Source of the DNA: Neotamlana nanhaiensis
GTDB taxonomy: Bacteria; Bacteroidota; Bacteroidia; Flavobacteriales; Flavobacteriaceae
Reading direction: 5' to 3'
Assembly: GCF_000943555.1 (NCBI RefSeq)
Contig: NZ_JTDV01000010.1
Location: forward strand, 248,001-312,000
DNA length: 64,000 nt
The notes under the pieces are model-generated. The model had not been told where the DNA came from, ran no database searches, and worked only from the letters and a program-made list of their open reading frames with translations. Below, one piece after another: positions 23,988 through 33,120 of this stretch; the first letter of the stretch is position 1; each line of letters begins with the position of its first letter. A program made the position numbers and the translations under genes.

Positions 23988-25526
23988 CTACTTTATGGTT
24001 TCCGATACTTTGGTTTCCTTATTAATTTTATCTACCAGATAATCCATTCCTAAAATCTCAGAACAGGTTATTACGCCACCAATAGTAACCCCTAAAATAC
24101 CATGCATATTTAAACTTTGTCCTGTAAAATATAGATTTTTCACCTTAGTTTTTGGGGATACAATAGATTGTAACGGCTTGTTCACATCCTTTACATAACC
24201 GTACATGGACCCGTTGTGACTACCAATATAATCGCGATACGATAGCGGTGTAGATGTATAGTATGATTCAATACAATCGCGAATATTAGGAAACTTTTTC
24301 TCTAATTCATCAATTAATTTTTCGGCTTTTGCTTTTTTAAAAGCTTCGTAACTTTCACCTCTTTCGTTTTTCTCTTTAACGGTATTAAACGTATCGCTCC
24401 AACCTTCAACTTCATCCCAACGCATGTAAGTCATCACCGTTAAACATTCGGCAAAATCGGAGGTGTTTTGGCCCACTCCAAACGATACCATATAACCTTC
24501 TGGCCATGTTTCTTGAGTATAATCTTGCGAATCCCACATTTTTTCTACGTCGCGAAAATGATAGAAATTATGATTATAATATTTAAATGAATTTTCTTTA
24601 AAAACCACATATAAACTAAACGGTGCTATGGTATTTTCAATAGTGTTAATACGGTTTACATAGGCTTTTTTTAAAGGGCTATCTTCCCCTAACATTTGCA
24701 AGGTTAATTTAGGCTCGATATTAGATATAAACTTATCGCCTCGAATTACTTTTCCATCGGCACAAACCACCTGAGTTACTTTCCCATTTTCTGAACTAAA
24801 CTCGGTAACCTTTTGGTTTTTATAAGCTTCACCTCCATGCTTTTTTAATTGCTTAATAAGTTGTTTTGTTATTTGGCTTCCACCATTAACACAACGATAA
24901 GCACTTTCTATATACGAGTTAACCGAAAGCGCATGCACATACAACGGCGTGTCTTCTTTATAACCAGCATACAAATAATTTGTTCCTGCCAAAACCCCTT
25001 TTAACTTGCTATTATTGGTTAAAGAATCAATAAATCCTTTTGCCGATTCTTGAAAAATTTCAATATCGTAAGGGTTGCCTTTTTTTACCGAATACAGCGG
25101 AAACTTTTGGCAAACTTCAATCATTTTATTGCAATAGGTTACAATAGCGTCCTTTTCGCTGGGAAACTTTTCAATAAGTTTTTCTCTAAAGTTATCATAA
25201 CCTTGAGCGTATGGAAATTCGCCTTCATAATTATCGAAAGTCACGACATCAAAACCATCAACATCTAAACGTTTTAGCTTTAAATGATCCATAATCCCGA
25301 TATAGGAAAAATAAGTGTGTAGATTTTGACCTTCATCTAACCCGCCAATATAATGTACGCCCGTATCGAAAATGGTTTTATCTCTTACAAAAGTTTGTAA
25401 GTTACCCCCGTATTGTTGGTTTTTTTCTAAAACACATACGCTATAGCCTTCTTTTGCTAAAATTATGGCACTCACAAGACCTCCAAGTCCGCTTCCTACA
25501 ATAACAACGTCGTAGTGCTCCTTCAT
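23988..25526 (-). CDS. Phytoene-desaturase/retinol-saturase-like FAD oxidoreductase
   Basis: This 512-residue flavoprotein starts with the ADP-binding motif VVIVGSGLGGLVSAIILAKEGYSVCVLEKNQQYGGN (6-41). It ends with the second FAD-contacting motif LYFTGQSLNMHGILGVTIGGVITCSEIL, as in CrtI-type desaturases and all-trans-retinol 13,14-reductases. Substrates of the family are polyenes. In this cluster it could adjust the oxidation level of the aryl-polyene chain or the resorcinol; no carotenoid genes are nearby, so carotenoid desaturation is less likely. It lies between the MMPL gene (9 bases upstream) and the C45 gene (7 bases downstream). Confidence 0.85.
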   Translation of the reverse strand: MKEHYDVVIVGSGLGGLVSAIILAKEGYSVCVLEKNQQYGGNLQTFVRDKTIFDTGVHYIGGLDEGQNLHTYFSYIGIMDHLKLKRLDVDGFDVVTFDNYEGEFPYAQGYDNFREKLIEKFPSEKDAIVTYCNKMIEVCQKFPLYSVKKGNPYDIEIFQESAKGFIDSLTNNSKLKGVLAGTNYLYAGYKEDTPLYVHALSVNSYIESAYRCVNGGSQITKQLIKQLKKHGGEAYKNQKVTEFSSENGKVTQVVCADGKVIRGDKFISNIEPKLTLQMLGEDSPLKKAYVNRINTIENTIAPFSLYVVFKENSFKYYNHNFYHFRDVEKMWDSQDYTQETWPEGYMVSFGVGQNTSDFAECLTVMTYMRWDEVEGWSDTFNTVKEKNERGESYEAFKKAKAEKLIDELEKKFPNIRDCIESYYTSTPLSYRDYIGSHNGSMYGYVKDVNKPLQSIVSPKTKVKNLYFTGQSLNMHGILGVTIGGVITCSEILGMDYLVDKINKETKVSETIK

Positions 25527-25535
25527 TAAATCGTT

Positions 25536-28500
25536 TTATTTTTTTGTTAAAATAGCTAGATATGTTTCTTCGTGCTGCACCGCAAATTGATGCTCTGAAA
25601 CAAACTTTTGGGTTAAAATACAACTTTCTTTGAGTAGCACCAATGTTTTAATGTTTTCTGTTGTTTTTAATTGATTTGCGACTATTTTTGATTCAATTAT
25701 TAATACATCAGCGGTATTTATTTTTTCCTCAAACCCTTCAAAACCATCATTATAATTTAGTTTATAATGTGTATTAGTCAAGTATGAATTTTTAAGGATC
25801 TTCCGAACACTTAAGTCTTCAATAAAGCTTTCAATTTTTAATGCAGGATTATTTAAAGCCATCAAGAAATCTAATTGCCCGTTTTTTGTTGAAATATGAC
25901 AAACTTGTTTGCTGTCATGAAGCCGTTTCAAAATTTTATAATACTGATTTTTATACTGCTGCAAATCAGTTTTTACCCAATTATACAGCGCATCGCCTTT
26001 ATACCTAAAATCGCATAACACTAAATGATGAAAGTAAGTGGCATCTTCATTTTCTTTTCTAAACTTTAAAAATTCAGCTTTAAAATGTTTGCTAATAAGT
26101 TTAGTTCTGGCTCTAGTTGTTTCTCCAAAAGACACATCGTTAGCTTTAACACGATCGAGCACTTTTAGGGTAATTTTTCCTTTCCTAATTATAAAATCAC
26201 CTTTGGAATTTACTTCAGAATTCCCATGAATTAAAATAGGCAAAACATCTAAATTAAACTGTTCTGCCAAATAAAATGCGCCTTTATGAAACCTGTTAAT
26301 TTTATTTGTAAACGAACGTGAGCCCTCTGGAAACACCATAATACTATAACCTTGAGCTACTTTTTCTTGTAATTGTTCCAGTCCGTTTTCAATACCATCG
26401 GACACTGGGAAATATCCAGCAAGTTTCATGGCTCGTGCATAAACTGGCGAATTATAAACCCAATCGTTTACCAAAAAAATAATTTTGGGTGAGACCATTT
26501 CAATCGTCAATGTATCTAAAAAAGAGGTGTGATTTGCAATAATGACTGCTGGTTTTTCAAACGTTTCATCAACATCATTAATGATTGTTTTGGGCACAAA
26601 CGGATTAGATTTTAAAACTGAGGTTAAAAATTTAGAGACAATTTTATGAAACCTTAGTAAATAAGCGTCCTTTTTTGAAGGTCGTATTTTTATAAAAATA
26701 GTGGCTACTATTGATAATAAAACCGTTCCCAAACCGTAATACGTAAACGACATGGTACTATGCAACAACTCGAACACCGTTTTTGGTCGCGATGTTTTAC
26801 TGCCTATTAATAATTTAAACAATAGAGGTTGAATGGTAAAGGCCATAACCATAGCCGATAATATTCCTATTATAGACACCACCGAAATGGTATATAGCGC
26901 CGGATGTTTTGCAAAAATAAGCACACCAACACCTAAAATAGTAGTGATAACCGATAAAACAATTGAGGTTTTATGGGTATTTAAAACGCGTTCGCCAGTG
27001 CGGTATTCATGCAGTAAACCATTGGTTACAAATATGCCATAATCGATGCCTAAACCAAAAATAAAGGAGGAAATTATAATATTAAAAATGTTGAATTTTA
27101 TCCCCAAAAGTCCCATTAAACCTACAGTTGCAAACCATGTTAATGCAATAGGAAGCGCCGTAATTAAAGTTAATGATGCACTGCGAAACGAAATGAACAA
27201 AATAACAATTACAACAAGCAATGAATACCAAACCAAACGATTAAAATCTGATTTTAAATTTCCTAAAAACTGCTCGTTAATTCCTTTTCGATCTATAATA
27301 ACAACGCCTTCTGTGTTTTTAAACTGAGTTGAAAAAGCTTCAATATTTGCTTCATCGAGCTTTACTAAAGATGAAACGGTATAAAAATTATCGCTTTCGC
27401 TGATGAAATCTTCAATATTTAAAACTTTTAAAACCGAATACGATGCAGGTTTAATATATTGAAACTCCTTATTAATTAAATTATAAAATTGCTGATGTGT
27501 TTCGGGCTTAAATCCTAATATTTTTCCGCTTTTAATTAAGTTGGTTTTTACTGTATCTTTTTCATTTTCACTCCAGAATTGTTGCCATTGTAGTATTTTT
27601 TCTTGCTGATGTGATTCGGATTGAACCAATGCGCCTACCGAACTAAAATCGATAATTTCACCGCTAGATTTTAATTGATTCAAAACATTAAAAACCAAAT
27701 CGTTTACTTGTAAAGCCTCTTGCAACGTATTTCCATGAGCGGCCACGTAAACCGATTTTGATGCCACATTTGTAATACGCTCTAAATTGCTTTGAGCTTG
27801 CATAAGTTTAGGTGGCTCGAAGTTTAACTTGCTTAAATCTTTATTAAAACCAACCTGCTTATACGTAAATATAGAGATTAATAAAACCAAGGCAATGCCT
27901 ATAAAAACAGCTTTCTTTTTATGAAAATTTATACTTGCAAACGCATCAATAAATGTATTTGAATAGGATTTTGAAGCTGACTTTTTATATAAATGCGGTA
28001 TTAAAACTAAGGCAAAAACCGACGAACCTAAAGCACTAACACCTGCAAATAAACCTAAATCTTGCAGCGCTTGTGAATCTAAAAACAACAAACAGAAAAA
28101 CGCCAATGAGGTGGTGACGCTACTCATTAAAACAGGTTTTGTAATGTCGTTGTATAAGGTTTTTATGTTGTTATTATCTCGAATATGAGTAAGAATATGC
28201 AAGGCATAATCGAGTGTTACGCCCAACAACACCGAACCAATACCTAATGATATAGCCGAAATTTTTTCGCGTAACACAAACAATACGGTGATGGCTAAAA
28301 GTCCGCCAAAAATAGTTGGCACAAACAAAATTATAGGCAACAATAACTTGCGATAAAACAAAATGAGAATCACCAAAAGTATGGTTAACGTAATGCTAAC
28401 TGTAAATTGTATATCGTGTTTTATTTGTTTAGCGTTTTCAACAGCTACCAAGGCACCTCCAAAATAATCGACACTTACTTTGTTTTTAAAATTGCTATTT

Positions 28501-29216
28501 AATGTACTAGCTAAAGCATATAAATGCTTCGAAAGTTGTGCGTTTTGTGCTGTTTCACTCGACTTTAATTTTGGTGATATAAACAGTAAAATGTGTTTTT
28601 TATCTTTCGTTAGCAAATAACCATTGGAAAGGTTTAAATCATCTCCTAAGGTTAAACTTTGCAGTTTTTTTAAACCTAAAAACGATAATCCCAAAGGATC
28701 TTTTACTATGGTTTTCTTTAAAACAATCCCCGATGGCGACACTAAGGTTTTATAATTATTTTTGGTAATCGCATCAATACTATCTTTACTGAGTTTGTTT
28801 TTTATATGCTCATAATCTTCAGTATCTAAAAAAAGAGGCAAGTTGTTGTATACAAAATCGAGTGTGTTTACGGTGGCATCATCGTCAATTTTTCCTTGAA
28901 TATTTTCAATATATTGGCTTGATGACGCGTTTAAACTATCAATAAACACATCAGCAAAATGGGTTAAATCGTTTACACTTCCGTTTTCCTCTAAAGCAAT
29001 ATTGACAATTATTTTATCGGCAAACTTCATCGATTTAAACACTTTACTTGCGTTTTCGTTTCCTTTATTTATAGGAATAAGTTTGGTAATATCTTCTTCA
29101 AATTCAATTTTAGTCGCAACAAAAATCAAACTAAAAAGCAACAGTAAAAACCCGAAAACACTTAGCGTTTTCCGATTTTGAATAGCCTTGTATATACCGA
29201 AGAAAATCTTAGCCAT
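25536..29216 (-). CDS. MMPL/RND exporter fused to a PlsC-type acyltransferase domain
   Basis: This 1226-residue protein has three parts. Residues 1 to about 830 form an MMPL (RND-type) transporter with two halves, each of one helix, an extracytoplasmic loop and five helices. The first helix is near 18-34; LGVTLDYALHILTHIRDN and FGLGIDYGIFVTNGLLHEYRTGE are the conserved helix-4 motifs. About 840-1065 is a lysophospholipid-acyltransferase domain with NHTSFLD (HX4D, near 892) and FPEGSRSFTNKI (near 960). The last 160 residues are unclear and look like a degraded methyltransferase fold. MMPL proteins export lipids and polyenes, and aryl-polyene clusters carry one. Fusion to an acyltransferase suggests coupling of acyl transfer to export. 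Confidence 0.88.
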   Translation of the reverse strand: MAKIFFGIYKAIQNRKTLSVFGFLLLLFSLIFVATKIEFEEDITKLIPINKGNENASKVFKSMKFADKIIVNIALEENGSVNDLTHFADVFIDSLNASSSQYIENIQGKIDDDATVNTLDFVYNNLPLFLDTEDYEHIKNKLSKDSIDAITKNNYKTLVSPSGIVLKKTIVKDPLGLSFLGLKKLQSLTLGDDLNLSNGYLLTKDKKHILLFISPKLKSSETAQNAQLSKHLYALASTLNSNFKNKVSVDYFGGALVAVENAKQIKHDIQFTVSITLTILLVILILFYRKLLLPIILFVPTIFGGLLAITVLFVLREKISAISLGIGSVLLGVTLDYALHILTHIRDNNNIKTLYNDITKPVLMSSVTTSLAFFCLLFLDSQALQDLGLFAGVSALGSSVFALVLIPHLYKKSASKSYSNTFIDAFASINFHKKKAVFIGIALVLLISIFTYKQVGFNKDLSKLNFEPPKLMQAQSNLERITNVASKSVYVAAHGNTLQEALQVNDLVFNVLNQLKSSGEIIDFSSVGALVQSESHQQEKILQWQQFWSENEKDTVKTNLIKSGKILGFKPETHQQFYNLINKEFQYIKPASYSVLKVLNIEDFISESDNFYTVSSLVKLDEANIEAFSTQFKNTEGVVIIDRKGINEQFLGNLKSDFNRLVWYSLLVVIVILFISFRSASLTLITALPIALTWFATVGLMGLLGIKFNIFNIIISSFIFGLGIDYGIFVTNGLLHEYRTGERVLNTHKTSIVLSVITTILGVGVLIFAKHPALYTISVVSIIGILSAMVMAFTIQPLLFKLLIGSKTSRPKTVFELLHSTMSFTYYGLGTVLLSIVATIFIKIRPSKKDAYLLRFHKIVSKFLTSVLKSNPFVPKTIINDVDETFEKPAVIIANHTSFLDTLTIEMVSPKIIFLVNDWVYNSPVYARAMKLAGYFPVSDGIENGLEQLQEKVAQGYSIMVFPEGSRSFTNKINRFHKGAFYLAEQFNLDVLPILIHGNSEVNSKGDFIIRKGKITLKVLDRVKANDVSFGETTRARTKLISKHFKAEFLKFRKENEDATYFHHLVLCDFRYKGDALYNWVKTDLQQYKNQYYKILKRLHDSKQVCHISTKNGQLDFLMALNNPALKIESFIEDLSVRKILKNSYLTNTHYKLNYNDGFEGFEEKINTADVLIIESKIVANQLKTTENIKTLVLLKESCILTQKFVSEHQFAVQHEETYLAILTKK

Positions 29217-30393
29217 TTTTTACAATTACGTTTTTACGTCCTACTAAATTAAACAACAAAAAACTAAGCGCCGTAAGTACTATTGATGCCACCGTTGCCA
29301 GTACAAAACTACCAACAATATAGGTTTCCAAATGTTCTAAAATCACGAAATCTTTGGTGACCTCATCGAGTTTATAGCTAAACTCTACGCCATAAAGCCA
29401 CTGCCCAATTTTTGAACTGAAATAAATGATAAATGGAATACATGGTGGTATGCTAACGTTGGAAAACGCAAAGGCAATGGTTTTGTTTAACTTAAAAAAC
29501 ATCGCCAGAAAAATAACCGTTACCGTATGAAATCCCCAAAGTGGCGACAAACCAATAAACACACCTAAACCTACTGAAAGCGCTTTCTTTTTTGGCGAAT
29601 CTTGGCTCCCTAAAAAGTCTTCTAAAAAAAAACGTTTAATGCCTTTTTTTTTTAATCTACGAAACAAATTTCGTGGTTTTATATAAAGCAACATGATTAA
29701 AACAAGCACGGTATTAAGTACGCTAATTCTAGCAAAATCCTTTACAGGCCTAAAATGTGTAACGCGCTCGCTCAAGTCGTACAACACTTTTACTGGCATA
29801 TTTTTAACCGCAACACCAGCCCAAGCTAATCGTACAATAACTTCAATTTCGAACTCAAATTTATTGGTGAAAAATTTGCGTGTTTCTATAATGTGTAACG
29901 GATATAACCTAAAACCCGATTGTGTATCATCAAGTTTAATACCTGTTTCAAACCAAAACCAAAAGTTAGAAAATTTATTACCAAAGCTACTTTTTTTAGG
30001 CACTCCTTCTTGACTCATATTTCTGGAACCAATTAGCAACAAATTTTTGTCGGGATGTGATTCGAGAGCTTTAACAAAATTAGGAATATCTTCAGGAAAA
30101 TGTTGTCCATCAGAATCGATGGTTATAGCGAATTCGTAACCTTTTTTAATGGCTAATTTAAAACCTTCGCGTAGTGCTTTTCCTTTACCTTTATTCTTAT
30201 CGAAGGTTATAACCTCAACCCTATCGGTGTAATTTTTAAGAATGTTTGATGTATCGTCGGTAGAACCATCATTTACAACAATAACGTGGTTTGAATAGTT
30301 TAAAACGCCATCAATAACCCGTGCTAATGTTTTTTGATTATTATAGGTTGGAATGATAACGCAAATGCTAAAATGGGTTGGTTCTTTTTTCAT
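29209..30393 (-). CDS. Family 2 glycosyltransferase fused to DUF2062
   Basis: This 394-residue protein starts with a GT-A domain: VIIPTYNNQKTLARVI, VVNDGSTDDTS, GKGKALREGFK and the metal-binding TIDSDGQHFPED, as in dolichol-phosphate-mannose-synthase-like enzymes. TQSGFRLYP near 165 also matches. The C-terminal 140 residues are a DUF2062 membrane domain with FIGLSPLWGFHT and NVSIPPCIPF. Such fusions are found in aryl-polyene and flexirubin clusters. The transfer of a sugar or another group to a lipid-type acceptor is likely, yet flexirubins are not known to be glycosylated, so its acceptor is open. It overlaps the MMPL gene by 8 bases. Confidence 0.85.
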   Translation of the reverse strand: MKKEPTHFSICVIIPTYNNQKTLARVIDGVLNYSNHVIVVNDGSTDDTSNILKNYTDRVEVITFDKNKGKGKALREGFKLAIKKGYEFAITIDSDGQHFPEDIPNFVKALESHPDKNLLLIGSRNMSQEGVPKKSSFGNKFSNFWFWFETGIKLDDTQSGFRLYPLHIIETRKFFTNKFEFEIEVIVRLAWAGVAVKNMPVKVLYDLSERVTHFRPVKDFARISVLNTVLVLIMLLYIKPRNLFRRLKKKGIKRFFLEDFLGSQDSPKKKALSVGLGVFIGLSPLWGFHTVTVIFLAMFFKLNKTIAFAFSNVSIPPCIPFIIYFSSKIGQWLYGVEFSYKLDEVTKDFVILEHLETYIVGSFVLATVASIVLTALSFLLFNLVGRKNVIVKNG

Positions 30394-30427
30394 TTGCTTT
30401 TATTTTACTGAAAATGCTTTAAAAAAC

Positions 30428-30922
30428 TCAGTTTGCTACTTGTGCTTTTTCTTCATCAGTAAAAACTTTCGATTGCAAGATATAATCTTCTATATAATTT
30501 TTCAAATGACTATCGGAAATACTTTTTAAACCACTTAAAAGTTTGGTTTTATCTTCAGGAATATTCTTTTTGTATCCTAAAATTTTAGGCGCATTTTCTT
30601 GAATTGTTAGCCGTATTAATCGGGCTTCCAAGTTATTTGGATGCTTTTCAATAGCATGTTCTACCCACGAAACGCCTTCAATAAACCCTTCTTTTTTATC
30701 TTTAATTTTCTCGGCACTTTTAGCTTTTAAGGCAATAACCGCGCCTTTATAAGCAACCAACGCTGGCTTGTCATTTTTTGTTACAGCAATTAAGATTTTA
30801 TCGAGTTGCTCTGTTTTTTCAGTATTTTCAGCCGATTGTCTATACGTTTCTCTTACCGATTTTAAATCGATTTTTTGAGGTAAAATCATCAAAAACAGAA
30901 CACAAGACATTAATAGTTTCAT
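30428..30922 (-). CDS. Hypothetical exported helical protein of the pigment cluster
   Basis: I do not recognise a named domain in this 164-residue protein. A hydrophobic N-terminus (MKLLMSCVLFLMILP) suggests export. The rest is alpha-helical and charged, with a TPR-like piece (WVEHAIEKHPNNLEARLIRLTIQENAPKILGYKKNI). It lies 2 bases after the small dehydratase-like gene and 34 bases before the glycosyltransferase gene, so it belongs to the same transcript. It could be a periplasmic adaptor or chaperone for the export steps, which is inference from position only. Confidence 0.6.
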   Translation of the reverse strand: MKLLMSCVLFLMILPQKIDLKSVRETYRQSAENTEKTEQLDKILIAVTKNDKPALVAYKGAVIALKAKSAEKIKDKKEGFIEGVSWVEHAIEKHPNNLEARLIRLTIQENAPKILGYKKNIPEDKTKLLSGLKSISDSHLKNYIEDYILQSKVFTDEEKAQVAN

Positions 30923-30924
30923 AA

Positions 30925-31290
30925 TTACACCACCTTTAAATTCATGCTTAATTTAAGCGCCACTGTATCGTTAAACTTGGTTACGTTTTTTACTCTATAA
31001 ACACCATCAAGTTCGGTAATATTTAAGGTAAATTCTAAATCGGGCGTAACTTCAGGATTAATAATTTCCATGAATTTCACGTTGCTCGACGAAGCCATAA
31101 AAAGCAATTTCCCCACCACTTGGCTCGTTATATCTTTTACTATTTGCATAATGCAAACACCAGGTGTTACAGGATTGCCAGGAAAATGCCCTTTAAAAAC
31201 CTCGTGGTCCTTATTAATAGTTACCAAAGCAATAGTTTGCTCGTTTTCGGTTTGTAAACTGTTTATTTTATAAAAATCTTGTAATAACAT
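30925..31290 (-). CDS. FabZ-like hot-dog dehydratase with GHFPG His but no catalytic Glu
   Basis: This 121-residue hot-dog protein carries the canonical VFKGHFPGNPVTPGVCIMQIVKD. The His of GHFPG matches His54 of E. coli FabZ, but the catalytic Glu (LEAMAQ in FabZ) is replaced by Gln (MQIVKD). The rest of the fold is present and the length is near minimal. It should act on ACP-bound 3-hydroxyacyl chains in polyene formation, alone with altered chemistry or together with one of the two dehydratase-like proteins at 42022-42890, which show the opposite pattern. Its first base overlaps the stop of the next gene and it follows the outer-membrane protein gene. Confidence 0.8.
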   Translation of the reverse strand: MLLQDFYKINSLQTENEQTIALVTINKDHEVFKGHFPGNPVTPGVCIMQIVKDITSQVVGKLLFMASSSNVKFMEIINPEVTPDLEFTLNITELDGVYRVKNVTKFNDTVALKLSMNLKVV

Positions 31291-31907
31291 TAGCGGAACT
31301 TAAATTTATAAATTAACCCCAACTGAAACACTTTGTTTAATTGGTTCTCATCATCATAATAGTAGGTCTCGTCTTCGTGATTGTAATTATCGTAATCGTT
31401 AAACAAGTCCAAATCTATTAAACCTTGTTTTATACGTGCTTCAACCGTTAAACCAAACGGAAATTCGTAACCAATACCACCTAAAATACAAATATCTATC
31501 GGTGTTATATCATATTCCACATCATCATTTAAAATATTTACCCAATTATAATCAACGTTTACATCTATACTCGGTCCAACAATTAAGTGCAATCCAGTAC
31601 CTTTTGCTATAAAAAACTTGTTAGCCAAAGCCACCGTTACATAATTTAAATCGATATCTTCTCGACTAGAGTATAACGACTTACCGCCTTGGCTGCTGTA
31701 ACCAATTTCGGGTTGTAAGGCATAAAACTCGGTAAATTTAATTTCACCAAAAAGTCCCGCATAAAAACTTGTTTTCGTATCTACTGATTCTAAATTAGTC
31801 ACTTCAGCAAAATTTGCTCCAAAACGAAGACCCGATTTAAAAGTTACCTGTGCAAAACTTGTTGTAACTGCTAACAAAAACAGTAAACTAAAAAGATTCT
31901 TTTTCAT
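31290..31907 (-). CDS. Outer-membrane beta-barrel protein (OmpX/porin-like, 8 strands)
   Basis: This 205-residue protein has a signal peptide (MKKNLFSLLFLLAVTTSFAQ). Alternating amphipathic strands follow: SGLRFGANFAEVT, SFYAGLFGEIKF, YALQPEIGYSSQGG, VTVALANKFFIAKGTGLHLIVGPSID, ILGGIGYEFPFGLTVEARIKQGL, ending in FQLGLIYKFKFR. This is the PorT/outer-membrane beta-barrel family common in Bacteroidetes. Extra acidic loops (NDYDNYNHEDETYYYDDE) would face outward. Inside the pigment operon it may help place the pigment in the outer membrane, which is inference; flexirubins are located there. Confidence 0.8.
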   Translation of the reverse strand: MKKNLFSLLFLLAVTTSFAQVTFKSGLRFGANFAEVTNLESVDTKTSFYAGLFGEIKFTEFYALQPEIGYSSQGGKSLYSSREDIDLNYVTVALANKFFIAKGTGLHLIVGPSIDVNVDYNWVNILNDDVEYDITPIDICILGGIGYEFPFGLTVEARIKQGLIDLDLFNDYDNYNHEDETYYYDDENQLNKVFQLGLIYKFKFR

Positions 31908-31910
31908 GAT

Positions 31911-32522
31911 TTATTGATTTAAGGCCTTAAGATTGATGTGTAATTTTATTGATTGATGCACAATCTCAATTTTTTGTGCAAAACTATTCTTTATTTCGCT
32001 AAATAAAAATATTGTTTTTGGCTTTTGATGCTTAACGCTTTCAATTTTAGATAAATTTGAATTTGAAAAATAATAGTACAAATCACTTTTATCTTTTTCA
32101 GATTTTAAAATATTGAAATTATCTATTTTGAAAGATGCCCTTACCGGAAGATTCGATTTTATTAAAGTTGAAAAATCTTGTTTTAAGATATTTATGAGCA
32201 TTTTTTTATTTAAGTCTTCTAAAATGAAGTTTACTTTGAAGCTATCATCTATAAAAGAAAAATCGAAAATTTTATTACCAAATTCGGTTGTAAAGGCTAC
32301 ACGATGATTGTTTTCGGCAAGCTTTTTCACAATTAATAAGCCGCCAAAATTATTCCCGTAAACCGTAATATTTGCTTTGTACACATAATCGGTTGATGCC
32401 GAATCAAAATAAACATTCTCAATCGTATTTATTGAAACTGGTTCGCTTTGCAACCCGTATTTTTTGCTATACGAACCGCAAGACACCAAAACAAGACACA
32501 GACTAATTATTAAAAATCGCAT
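31911..32522 (-). CDS. Lipoprotein of the pigment cluster (unknown, ApeN-like position)
   Basis: This 203-residue lipoprotein has a clear lipobox (ISLCLVLVSCG, Cys16). The mature part is beta-rich with alternating strands (YVYKANITVYGNNFGGLLIVKK, RVAFTTEFGNKIFDFSFIDDSFKVNFIL), suggesting a LolB-like or lipid-binding half barrel. It overlaps the LolA-like gene upstream by 20 bases, so it is translated together with it. LolA/LolB-like pairs move lipoproteins or, in aryl-polyene clusters, probably the pigment across the periplasm to the outer membrane. The LolB-like role is inferred from fold pattern and position. Confidence 0.68.
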   Translation of the reverse strand: MRFLIISLCLVLVSCGSYSKKYGLQSEPVSINTIENVYFDSASTDYVYKANITVYGNNFGGLLIVKKLAENNHRVAFTTEFGNKIFDFSFIDDSFKVNFILEDLNKKMLINILKQDFSTLIKSNLPVRASFKIDNFNILKSEKDKSDLYYYFSNSNLSKIESVKHQKPKTIFLFSEIKNSFAQKIEIVHQSIKLHINLKALNQ

Positions 32523-33120
32523 CGTTAATTGTGGAGTTTAAAACGCGGTTTGTAAATTCAATTTTGGTATAATCACCAGATGGCTCAGTCATTTTAATAC
32601 TATCTACATCGCCTTTATCATCAAAACTAATTTGGAAGCTTTTTATAAAATCACTCAATTTTTCATCCTTGGGTTCAAAATTAACCACGCTACCCGCATC
32701 TACTTTAAAATAAGAAATATCAAACTGCTCATCGTCAAACATATCGCCTTTTACACTGTTTACGATTAAATTATTAAGCTCGGTAAACATTTTACTCGAA
32801 CCTACATCAACCTCACTTTTATTGCCTTCGTTATTTATAAAAAGTGTTTCATTTTTAAAAATTATACTGTACTGAAAAGGTTTTACATAAGCCCATTTTA
32901 CAAAACCAGGCGATTTATAATGTAATTTTCCTTGCGTTACAATATCGTTCGATAAAAAATCTAAATGCTTGTATTGTGTAAAATCGCTAACAATAGTCTT
33001 TTTTTGCGACGCTCTCGTTTTTACCAAAGCCTTTAAAGTTTCGGCTTCGGTGTTTGTCATTTTTTGTTGTGCACTTGCCCAAGTAGCGACCAACAAAAAG
33101 GCCATTAAAATTTTATTCAT
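32503..33120 (-). CDS. LolA-like outer-membrane lipoprotein carrier
   Basis: This 205-residue periplasmic protein has a signal peptide (MNKILMAFLLVATWASAQ). The LolA-type sequence follows: SDFTQYKHLDFLSNDIVTQGKLHYKSPGFVKWAYVKPFQYSIIFKNETLFINNEG, then SFDDKGDVDSIKMTEPSGDYTKIEFTN. The half-open barrel of LolA binds acyl chains. Aryl-polyene clusters encode such a protein, and here it probably ferries the pigment or its precursor after MMPL export. It overlaps both the deacetylase gene upstream by 8 bases and the lipoprotein gene downstream by 20 bases. This is a cluster-specific copy, not the housekeeping LolA. Confidence 0.85.
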   Translation of the reverse strand: MNKILMAFLLVATWASAQQKMTNTEAETLKALVKTRASQKKTIVSDFTQYKHLDFLSNDIVTQGKLHYKSPGFVKWAYVKPFQYSIIFKNETLFINNEGNKSEVDVGSSKMFTELNNLIVNSVKGDMFDDEQFDISYFKVDAGSVVNFEPKDEKLSDFIKSFQISFDDKGDVDSIKMTEPSGDYTKIEFTNRVLNSTINDAIFNN

